This document shows, piece by piece, positions 1 to 5,739 of a stretch of 5,739 nucleotides of DNA (within the stretch, counting starts at the first letter, position 1; each line of letters begins with the position of its first letter). The notes under the pieces are model-generated. The model did not search any database. It was not told the DNA's origin and was given only the letters and a program-made list of their open reading frames with translations. This DNA is from Bacillota bacterium (GTDB lineage: Bacteria > Bacillota > Clostridia > Christensenellales > Aristaeellaceae). The translations under genes were made by a program, and so were the position numbers. The stretch spans positions 1-5,739 of the forward strand of contig JAEWTC010000099.1 of the NCBI GenBank assembly GCA_023459675.1. Direction: 5' to 3'.

Positions 1-1
1 C

Positions 2-1216
<1,215 letters not shown>

Positions 1217-1280
1217 AGTGGATATCCTCCTTTATAACGGATCCGATACTTGATTTGTTGCCGGTACGGCTGCATGCGGT

Positions 1281-1354
1281 TGGAGCGGGTGATGGGAATC
1301 GAACCCACGTGACCAGCTTGGGAAGCTGGAGCTCTACCATTGAGCTACGCCCGC
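1281..1354 (-). tRNA. tRNA-Gly (anticodon CCC)
   Basis: Reading the minus strand from 1354, a full 74-nt cloverleaf with an encoded CCA end can be folded. It has acceptor arm GCGGGCG/CACCCGC, D arm GCTC/GAGC around AATGGTA, anticodon stem CCAGC/GCTGG with loop TTCCCAA, a 4-nt variable loop, T arm GTGGG/CCCAT with loop TTCGATT, discriminator T and then CCA (1281-1283). The loop places CCC at positions 34-36, so it reads GGG glycine codons. The acceptor stem has one non-Watson-Crick pair, C6 opposite A67; the related tRNA-Gly acceptor GCGGGTG has T at position 6. It is the first gene of a transcript continuing into tuf. Confidence 0.96.
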
Positions 1355-1384
1355 ACGTCCGCACACCACGACCAGACAGAGCTT

Positions 1385-1413
1385 ATTTTAACTCCTTTCC
1401 TGACCCTTGTCAA
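1385..1413 (-). promoter_or_regulatory. SigA/sigma-70 promoter of the tRNA-Gly-tuf unit
   Basis: On the minus strand a perfect -35 box TTGACA (1408-1413) is followed by a 17-bp spacer and a -10 box TAAAAT (1385-1390, 5 of 6 to consensus). Transcription would start near 1378, about 24 nt before the mature 5' end of the tRNA, a normal distance for RNase P processing. No other promoter is evident between the tRNA and tuf, so this one likely serves both. Confidence 0.85.
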
Positions 1414-1550
1414 CCTATATTTCCGCGTTATTGCAGCCGCGCCGCTATCGCAAGGCCCGCGTCGCGCCGCCGGGCCGCCGCAGCGCGAAGACGGACCGGC
1501 ATATTATTCTGTCGCTTCCTCTATATATACAAGTTCACGGCGCCGGGCCG

Positions 1551-1590
1551 GCGGCGTTCCCAAGCGCTGCTCTGCGGCGTTCCCCAAGCG
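1551..1590. repeat. Two-copy tandem repeat, 23-bp unit
   Basis: GCGGCGTTCCCAAGCG at 1551-1566 recurs as GCGGCGTTCCCCAAGCG at 1574-1590, differing by one extra C, with a 7-nt spacer (CTGCTCT). A shorter relative, GCGGCGTTCCCAA, lies at 1934-1946. The core TTCCCAA also appears at 1901-1907, and inverted as TTGGGAA at 1624-1630. Whether these are protein-binding sites or remnants of a decayed repeat cannot be told from the sequence. Confidence 0.6.
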
Positions 1591-1628
1591 TCGCCCGGCG
1601 GCGCGGCGCACGTTTCGCAGCCGTTGGG

Positions 1629-1657
1629 AAAAGCGCCGTCCCCTCCAAAGGACGGCG
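1629..1657 (-). terminator. Possible intrinsic terminator, leftward
   Basis: CGCCGTCC (1634-1641) and GGACGGCG (1650-1657) form a perfect 8-bp GC-rich stem with an 8-nt loop. Read on the minus strand the stem is followed by CTTTT (1633-1629), a short U-tract; on the plus strand the following bases are AGAAACC, so only leftward termination is plausible. It would end transcripts entering from the right before they reach the tRNA-tuf promoter. The U-tract is short, so efficiency is doubtful. Confidence 0.4.
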
Positions 1658-1709
1658 AGAAACCGAAAGCGCCCGTATGCGCGGATGAAATCGTTTTATC
1701 GCCTGGCAG

Positions 1710-2030
1710 TCACATCGTATCCGGCGGATAATCGCCCAAATCCTCCCGCTTCCCGCCGTACCAACCTGCCGGCGGCATGAAATACTGCGTCTGCTCCCCG
1801 CCGAAAACCGCAAACGTTTTCGGAAAATGTACGATTTCCGCATCATTAGCCGGTAAATTACCAGTTTTTCGTGATATTTTTCACTCTTTGCCCGCAGATG
1901 TTCCCAAAAACCCGCCGCCGTCTGTGGGAAACCGCGGCGTTCCCAACTGCCTGCGTTCGGCCGGAACGGCGCCGTCTATGCCCGACTCCACGCTTTGCAG
2001 GCCGTTTATGTGCCCGCACACATAGTGCAT
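1710..2030 (-). pseudogene. Possible decayed small gene, one in-frame TGA
   Basis: On the minus strand an ATG at 2028-2030 opens a 49-codon frame beginning MHYVCGHINGLQSV. It stops at a TGA (1881-1883), and the same frame then stays open for 56 more codons to a TGA at 1710-1712, ending in a protein-like tail (GGEQTQYFMPPAGWYGG, then KREDLGDYPPDTM). The first half has about 71% G or C at third codon positions. A leftward terminator-like hairpin lies about 50 nt beyond the last stop. Against a gene: no Shine-Dalgarno sequence precedes the ATG, I recognise no family, and a frame of this length with one stop can occur by chance in GC-rich DNA. TGA is a genuine stop elsewhere in the window (end of the first permease gene), so recoding is unlikely. 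This is a weak call. Confidence 0.2.
1801..1823. repeat. 8-bp perfect inverted repeat
   Basis: CCGAAAAC (1801-1808) and GTTTTCGG (1816-1823) form a perfect stem with a 7-nt loop. No U-tract follows on either strand, so it is not a standard terminator. The right part contains CAAACGTTTT (1811-1820), a 10-mer repeated at 2156-2165 in the sugar-operon control region. Confidence 0.5.
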
Positions 2031-2100
2031 TATTACTAATTTCTATTTTTATGTCTTATTTATATCCTATATCTTCAGCGATTCTATTCCAGAATGTGTG

Positions 2101-2129
2101 TTGACAAATTCCGCTAATGATCGTATAGT
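2101..2129 (+). promoter_or_regulatory. SigA/sigma-70 promoter of the carbohydrate ABC operon
   Basis: A perfect -35 box TTGACA (2101-2106), a 17-bp spacer and a -10 box TATAGT (2124-2129, 5 of 6 to consensus) lie just inside the right edge of an AT-rich tract. The start site would be near 2136, giving a leader of about 180 nt before the solute-binding protein gene. Putative operator repeats overlap the spacer and the start site, so this otherwise strong promoter is probably regulated. Confidence 0.85.
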
Positions 2130-2152
2130 GGTTTTAGCTAATTAGCCGCTAA
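2111..2152. promoter_or_regulatory. Candidate operator: GCTAA/TTAGC repeats at the promoter
   Basis: The direct repeat CCGCTAA occurs at 2111-2117 (within the spacer) and 2146-2152 (after the start site). Between them lie a perfect 10-bp palindrome GCTAATTAGC (2137-2146) and an inverted repeat TTAGC-C-GCTAA (2142-2152). Dyads centred on the transcription start and within the spacer are where a repressor would act. The regulator is unknown and not encoded in the window. Confidence 0.45.
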
Positions 2153-2317
2153 CCTCAAACGTTTTGGTACGAGTGCCTGCACGGATGCGCAGAGGAATTC
2201 CTGAAGCCCGAAGCCGCGAAAGCACCCGCAAAGGGCGTCAAGTTCCGCGTTGGCTACCGTACGGCACGCCGGACACTGAGATGGGGGCTATCTAGAACAA
2301 AAAATGGAGGGGAATGT
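2136..2317 (+). other. Long 5' leader of the binding-protein mRNA
   Basis: About 182 nt from the predicted start site to the first ATG of the operon. After about 2166 it is GC-rich and can form short local pairings (the palindromes AGGAATTCCT at 2192-2201 and CCGTACGG at 2257-2264, and GTGCC at 2173-2177 with GGCAC at 2263-2267). It matches no riboswitch class I can recognise. The frame leading into the binding protein is open from 2153, but contains no usable start codon or ribosome binding site. A 36-codon ORF (2185-2295) also lacks a ribosome binding site and is not called. Confidence 0.5.
2156..2166. promoter_or_regulatory. Candidate LacI-family/cre-like operator
   Basis: CAAACGTTTTG contains the palindrome AAACGTTT with a central CG, the hallmark of operators bound by LacI/GalR-family repressors and CcpA. 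The flanking positions do not match the B. subtilis cre consensus (T and G instead of G and C at the outer dyad), so a local sugar-responsive LacI-type repressor is at least as likely as CcpA. It sits about 20-30 nt after the predicted start, suitable for roadblock repression. Confidence 0.4.
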
Positions 2318-3634
2318 ATGAAAAAGGCACTCGCAATTCTCTTGGGCCTCACGCTGCTTCTCGGCATGGCAGGCACTGCCGCCGCGGCAGACAAAACCGT
2401 CATCAATCTGTGGACATTCACCGATGAAGTCCCCAAGATGGTTGACAAATTCCTGGCATTGAACCCCGATTTTGCCGCACAGTATGAAGTAGTCAGCACC
2501 ATCATCGCGACCACCAACGGCGAATATCAGCCCGCTCTGGACGCGGCCCTGCTCGCCGGCGGCGCGGACGCCCCCGACTTCTACACCGCAGAATCCGCCT
2601 TCGTTCTCAAGTACACCCAGGGCGACGCGTACCAGTATGCCGCCCCGTACAAAGACCTGGGCATTGATGTGGACGCAGCGCTTGCCGCCGCCGACATCGC
2701 ACAGTATACCGTGGACATCGGCACCAATCCCAACGGCGATCTCGTGGGCCTCGGCTATCAGGCCACCGGCGCTGGCATGATCTATCGCCGTGACATCGCC
2801 ATCGACGTGTGGGGCACGGATGATCCCGCCGTCGTCGCCGAGAAGACTGGTCCCGGCTGGGACAAGTTCATGGAAGCGGCCGCCGAACTCAAGGCGAAGG
2901 GCTATGCCATCGTATCCGGCCCCGGAGACATCGGCCAGGTTATCCGCACCGGCGGCGAACAACCCTGGATCGTGGACGGCAAACTGACCATCGACCCCTA
3001 TCGTGAATCCTATCTGGATTATGCGAAAGCTTTGTATGACGGCGGCTATATGAACGACACCACCGCCTGGACCGACGCCTGGTTTGCCGACATGGCAGGC
3101 ATCGGCGCGCAGCCCGTGTTCGCGTTCTTCGGCCCCGCATGGCTGATCAACTACGTCATGGTCAACAATGCTGGCGACACCGCCGGCAAGTGGGCCGTGA
3201 CCACCCCGCCGGTGGGCTTCTTCTGGGGCGGCACCTGGCTGATGGCGAACAAGGACTCCGATGTGAAAGAGGCCGTAGGCCAGATCATCAACTGGATCAC
3301 CCTTGATACGTCCGAGACCGGCCTGCAGTACTTCTGGGCCAACGGCACCATGAAAGAGGGCGAAGTCGGCACCAAGGATACCGTTGCTTCCGGCACCGTA
3401 ATGGCGAAGTCCGACGGCACCGTGGCGTTCCTGGGCGGCCAGAACATGTTCGACGTCTTCGTACCGGCCAACGCGTTCGCTTCCGGCGCATCGCTGACCC
3501 AGTACGACGAGACCATCTACACCTACTTCAACACCCAGGTGCAACAGTATAAGCTGGGCGAAAAAACCCGGGAAGAAGCGATCGAAGCCTTCAAGCAGGA
3601 CGTTGCCGACAACCTGGACGTTATCGTAGAGTAA
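2318..3634 (+). CDS. Carbohydrate ABC transporter substrate-binding protein (family 1)
   Basis: Extracytoplasmic receptor that captures a sugar or oligosaccharide and delivers it to the two permeases encoded downstream. The 438-residue product starts with a clear Sec signal peptide: MKK, a hydrophobic core at 4-18, and an alanine-rich cleavage region with likely signal peptidase I cutting after A24. The mature start (DKTVINLWTFTDEVPKMVDKF) is typical of the SBP_bac_1 fold: a beta strand, an aromatic-rich WTFTDE, then an amphipathic helix before NPDF. Length fits the family. The protein has no cysteine at all, so there is no lipobox; this is odd for a monoderm Firmicute, whose receptors are normally lipoproteins. 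GGAGG (2306-2310) lies 7 nt before the ATG. Codon choice is strongly biased and GC-rich like tuf, which suggests high expression. The gene is followed by a stable hairpin and then the permeases. The sugar cannot be deduced from sequence alone. Confidence 0.93.
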   Translation: MKKALAILLGLTLLLGMAGTAAAADKTVINLWTFTDEVPKMVDKFLALNPDFAAQYEVVSTIIATTNGEYQPALDAALLAGGADAPDFYTAESAFVLKYTQGDAYQYAAPYKDLGIDVDAALAAADIAQYTVDIGTNPNGDLVGLGYQATGAGMIYRRDIAIDVWGTDDPAVVAEKTGPGWDKFMEAAAELKAKGYAIVSGPGDIGQVIRTGGEQPWIVDGKLTIDPYRESYLDYAKALYDGGYMNDTTAWTDAWFADMAGIGAQPVFAFFGPAWLINYVMVNNAGDTAGKWAVTTPPVGFFWGGTWLMANKDSDVKEAVGQIINWITLDTSETGLQYFWANGTMKEGEVGTKDTVASGTVMAKSDGTVAFLGGQNMFDVFVPANAFASGASLTQYDETIYTYFNTQVQQYKLGEKTREEAIEAFKQDVADNLDVIVE

Positions 3635-3654
3635 TCCTCAAGTCCAAGAAATCC

Positions 3655-3692
3655 GCAGGGGCAGCGGATGGCGCAAGTCATCCGCCCCCTGC
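3655..3692 (+). promoter_or_regulatory. Intercistronic stem-loop between binding protein and permeases
   Basis: GCAGGGG (3655-3661) pairs with CCCCTGC (3686-3692). After a small CAG/C internal loop, CGGATGGC (3665-3672) pairs with GTCATCCG (3677-3684, one G-U pair), closed by a GCAA tetraloop (3673-3676). The following CTTATTT is a weak U-tract. Such hairpins after the receptor gene in sugar ABC operons act as partial terminators or 3' mRNA stabilisers, which would raise receptor output over permeases; that role here is inferred. An upstream ATG at 3668 lies inside this stem, which argues against it as the permease start. Confidence 0.75.
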
Positions 3693-3718
3693 CTTATTTG
3701 AGTGAGGTTGAATGTGAG

Positions 3719-4708
3719 ATGAACAAACGTCCAAGGAGCATCAGTTATGCACGGTACGGGTATTATTTCGTCATCCCGTTCGTCGTCGCCTATCTGATCT
3801 TCTCGTTATATCCAACCATTTATACGGCGCTTCTCGGCTTTACCGACTCTAAAGGCCTGGGTAACATCAGCTGGAATTTCATCTCGGAACCGTTTAAGAA
3901 CTTCGAAACCATCCTGAATAATAAATCATTCAAGTTGTCCATTATCAACACGTTCCAGATCTGGATCATGAACTTCATCCCGCAGATCCTGCTTGCGCTG
4001 CTCCTGACCGCATGGTTTACCTCCCCCGCCATCCGTCTGCGGGGCAAGGGCGCGTTCAAAGTGATCTTTTATATGCCAAACATCATCACAGCGGCTTCTA
4101 TTGCCATTTTGTTCAACGCATTATTCGGGTATCCGATCGGGCCCGTGAACTACATTCTGCAAAACTTAGGCCTCATTGACGCGGCGATCTCTTTCACAAA
4201 CCTGAAAGATGCATCCCGTTTAATTGTTGCGTTTATCCAGTTCTGGATGTGGTACGGCTATACCATGATCATACTGATCTCAGGGGTGCTCGGTATCAAT
4301 CCAGAGCTTTTTGAAGCGGCCTCCATCGACGGCGCTTCCAGCACGCAGACGTTCCTACGCATCACGCTTCCAAATCTGAAAACAATCCTGCTGTACGTGC
4401 TGGTCACCAGTATGATCGGCGGATTGAATATGTTCGACATTCCTAAGGTCATGCTTAACGGCGGCCCGGATAACGCCACGCTGACCGCCAGCGTATTCAT
4501 TTACAACCAAGCCTTCAGCGGAAGTTATTTGTATGCGCGCGCTTCTGCGGCAAGCATGCTCGTATTCCTGATTATCGCCGCCCTGTCGTCCGTGATGTTC
4601 TTCCTGATGCGCGACAGGCATGACGCCAAACAGCGGAGGGCATCCAATAAGGCTGTAAGGCATTTCCGGCAGCAGCAGAAAAAAACGGGAGGTGCCGTTG
4701 CGTCATGA
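3719..4708 (+). CDS. Carbohydrate ABC transporter permease, MalF/UgpA type
   Basis: Membrane-spanning subunit that forms half of the translocation channel of a CUT1-class sugar importer. With the start at 3719 it has 329 residues and six hydrophobic segments at about 15-41, 73-100, 112-138, 168-193, 221-245 and 277-300, then a basic cytoplasmic tail. The EAA loop that docks the ATPase is intact at 199-218 (EAASIDGA, then RITLP). An in-frame ATG at 3668 would add 17 residues, but it lies within the preceding hairpin and lacks a ribosome binding site. The 3719 ATG has TGAGGT (3703-3708) 10 nt upstream and gives a normal basic N-terminus (MNKRPRS). The gene begins about 85 nt after the binding protein gene and overlaps the next permease by ATGA. 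Base composition is clearly lower in GC than the binding protein gene. Substrate is not determinable. Confidence 0.93.
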   Translation: MNKRPRSISYARYGYYFVIPFVVAYLIFSLYPTIYTALLGFTDSKGLGNISWNFISEPFKNFETILNNKSFKLSIINTFQIWIMNFIPQILLALLLTAWFTSPAIRLRGKGAFKVIFYMPNIITAASIAILFNALFGYPIGPVNYILQNLGLIDAAISFTNLKDASRLIVAFIQFWMWYGYTMIILISGVLGINPELFEAASIDGASSTQTFLRITLPNLKTILLYVLVTSMIGGLNMFDIPKVMLNGGPDNATLTASVFIYNQAFSGSYLYARASAASMLVFLIIAALSSVMFFLMRDRHDAKQRRASNKAVRHFRQQQKKTGGAVAS

Positions 4709-5553
4709 TACGAAAATTATCCGCTGGGCAGATCATTTTTCGGGTACTTGCCTACGCCGTTTGCGTATTGCTGGTCATCATGTCCATCTTCCCGTTCGTC
4801 ATCATGGTAATCAACGCCACACGCAGCACACCGGAGATACAACAGCAGACGATATCACTGCTCCCATCCAACCATTTTCAAAGTAATATCGACGTTCTGG
4901 AAGGCAAATCATTCAACGCGTACATCGGGTTTAAGAACTCCTTTATCATCGCGGCGTTTTCCACCATCCTGACCCTCTATTTCTCGTCGCTCACGGCACA
5001 CGCGTTGGTCAACTATTCCTGGAAGCTCCGCCGGCCGTTTTTCACGTTCATCATGGTCGTGATGATGATTCCGGCACAGATTACGGGTATCGGGTTTTTT
5101 CAATTCATGTACTCCATCGGGATGACTAACAACTTCCTTGCACTGATTATTCCGACCATGGCGGCACCCGCAGGCGTGTTTTTCATGCGGCAGTTCCTGA
5201 TCGCTACCTTCCCGTTGGATCTACTCGAGGCGGCGCGTATTGACGGTTCCCATGAGTTCCTCACGTTCAACCGCATCGTGCTGCCCATTATGAAACCGGC
5301 GCTGGCCACACAGGGCATCTTTGCGTTCGTCACCAGCTGGAACGCCCTGTTCATGCCGATGGTGCTTTTAACCAGCTCGAACAACTACACGATGCCGCTG
5401 ATGGTCAACCTCCTGCGCGGCGACATCTACAAAACCGAGTACGGCGCCATCTACCTGGCGCTGACGCTCACGGTGCTTCCGCTGTTCGCGGTGTATTTTT
5501 CCCTGTCCAAGTACATCATCGCGGGTGTGGCGCTGGGCGGCGTAAAGGGGTAA
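4705..5553 (+). CDS. Carbohydrate ABC transporter permease, MalG/UgpE type
   Basis: Second channel-forming membrane subunit, expected to pair with the MalF-like product just upstream. The 282 residues include six hydrophobic segments at about 12-36, 80-104, 112-134, 144-165, 203-224 and 248-270. The EAA motif stands at 175-194 (EAARIDGS, then RIVLP), and the C-terminus GVALGGVKG is characteristic of MalG-type permeases. Its ATG overlaps the upstream stop codon (ATGA at 4705-4708), indicating translational coupling; GGGAGGTG (4687-4694) provides a ribosome binding site within the upstream gene. It is the last gene of the operon, and no ATP-binding subunit follows before the terminator, so a shared MsmX/MsmK/UgpC-type ATPase probably energises the importer. 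Length is normal and no defect is seen. Confidence 0.94.
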   Translation: MIRKLSAGQIIFRVLAYAVCVLLVIMSIFPFVIMVINATRSTPEIQQQTISLLPSNHFQSNIDVLEGKSFNAYIGFKNSFIIAAFSTILTLYFSSLTAHALVNYSWKLRRPFFTFIMVVMMIPAQITGIGFFQFMYSIGMTNNFLALIIPTMAAPAGVFFMRQFLIATFPLDLLEAARIDGSHEFLTFNRIVLPIMKPALATQGIFAFVTSWNALFMPMVLLTSSNNYTMPLMVNLLRGDIYKTEYGAIYLALTLTVLPLFAVYFSLSKYIIAGVALGGVKG

Positions 5554-5615
5554 CCAAGCCCATTCGAAACGCCCGCCGGAAATCGCCGCGGCATTGCGGC
5601 TGCCACAGAGAACCG

Positions 5616-5655
5616 GAGAAGGAGAAAAGATATGCTTTTCTCCTTCTCTTTATTT
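5616..5655 (+). terminator. Intrinsic terminator of the ABC operon
   Basis: A perfect 14-bp stem, GAGAAGGAGAAAAG (5616-5629) with CTTTTCTCCTTCTC (5635-5648), loop ATATG, is followed by TTTATTT (5649-5655). It lies about 60 nt after the last permease stop codon. A smaller GCCGC/GCGGC hairpin (5585-5600) precedes it. The absence of a U-tract on the minus strand makes it a rightward terminator. Confidence 0.92.
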
Positions 5656-5693
5656 GCAGGTAACTGGGGTTTCTTCCCAGCGCGGAACTGTTT

Positions 5694-5723
5694 ATGGCAA
5701 GTTTCAAGCCCCTTTGCTATAAT
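5694..5723 (+). promoter_or_regulatory. Extended -10 promoter for a gene beyond the window
   Basis: A perfect TATAAT (5718-5723) with an extended -10 TGC just before it (5715-5717). A weak -35 candidate ATGGCA (5694-5699, 4 of 6) stands 18 bp upstream. Transcription would start near 5730, just after the operon terminator, so it most likely serves a separate plus-strand unit past 5739. No start codon or ribosome binding site for that gene is visible yet. Confidence 0.65.
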
Positions 5724-5739
5724 GGCTTTGGAGACGAAA

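Larger units (their letters stand above)
1414..2100. other. Long intergenic stretch without a convincing gene
   Basis: About 690 bp between the tRNA-tuf promoter and the sugar-operon promoter. The part at 1430-1680 is very GC-rich with low-complexity CGCCG runs; the part at 2025-2100 is AT-rich. The longer open frames here give arginine-rich, compositionally odd proteins without ribosome binding sites or recognisable motifs, so I do not call them. It does hold a short tandem repeat, scattered TTCCCAA heptamers, a left-facing terminator-like hairpin, an 8-bp inverted repeat and one possible decayed minus-strand reading frame, each listed separately. Confidence 0.7.

Noticed and set aside
1255..1780. 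Plus-strand open frames of 93-158 codons from the tRNA into the GC-rich gap
   Set aside because: They run through the tRNA gene antisense or through low-complexity CGCCG sequence, are arginine- and proline-rich, and have no ribosome binding site or recognisable motif.
1535..1846. 103-codon minus-strand open frame (MMRKSYIF start)
   Set aside because: Arginine-rich product with no ribosome binding site. It runs through the tandem repeat and the terminator-like hairpin; the alternative frame at 1710-2030 is the more protein-like one.
2185..2295. 36-codon upstream ORF in the leader as a leader peptide
   Set aside because: No ribosome binding site, no run of regulatory codons, and unremarkable composition.
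1414..2317. Insertion sequence, CRISPR array or attachment site in the long gap
   Set aside because: No transposase-like product, no terminal inverted repeats with target duplication, and no regularly spaced repeats were found; the tandem repeat has only two copies.
2288..3544. 418-codon open frame on the minus strand across the binding-protein gene
   Set aside because: Antisense shadow of a GC-rich, strongly codon-biased gene; the plus-strand product has a signal peptide, family features and a ribosome binding site, while this one has none.
3668..3718. Upstream ATG start for the first permease
   Set aside because: It lies within a stable stem-loop, lacks a Shine-Dalgarno sequence, and adds a non-conserved segment before a good start at 3719.
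5516..5707. 63-codon minus-strand frame over the operon end
   Set aside because: It overlaps the permease 3' end and the terminator in antisense and lacks a ribosome binding site.

Overview
The window (about 55% GC by eye) holds two oppositely oriented transcription units separated by a long gene-poor gap. The predicted elongation factor Tu is of a Firmicutes/Clostridia type, and the transporter genes fit that too. I read this as a chromosomal segment of a GC-richer member of the Clostridia, possibly Christensenellales-like; the order-level guess is inference only.

Left part, minus strand (2-1413): a canonical sigma-70/SigA promoter drives a tRNA-Gly(CCC) gene, followed 64 nt later by a complete tuf gene (EF-Tu). 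This is a compact tRNA-tuf unit, comparable in arrangement to the E. coli tRNA-tufB operon.

Middle (1414-2317): about 740 bp without a convincing gene, then a promoter and a long leader. The gap contains a 23-bp tandem repeat, several scattered TTCCCAA-type heptamers, a terminator-like hairpin facing left, and a faint minus-strand reading frame broken by one TGA that may be a decayed gene. At its right end is a strong promoter (TTGACA, 17 bp, TATAGT) with overlapping GCTAA/TTAGC inverted repeats and a LacI-type AAACGTTT dyad. A leader of about 180 nt precedes the next gene.

Right part, plus strand (2318-5655): a three-gene carbohydrate uptake operon of the CUT1 ABC class: a secreted family 1 solute-binding protein, then two MalF-like and MalG-like inner permeases that overlap by ATGA. 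A strong GNRA-capped hairpin sits between the binding protein and the permeases, which fits higher expression of the binding protein. The operon ends at a perfect 14-bp-stem intrinsic terminator. No ATPase, regulator or glycoside hydrolase lies in the window, so the importer probably borrows a shared MsmX/MsmK-type ATPase encoded elsewhere. The last 80 bases carry an extended -10 promoter for a gene beyond the edge.

No mobile element, CRISPR array or clearly new multi-gene system is visible. The most unexplained material is the 1414-2317 interval and the lack of a lipobox in the binding protein.
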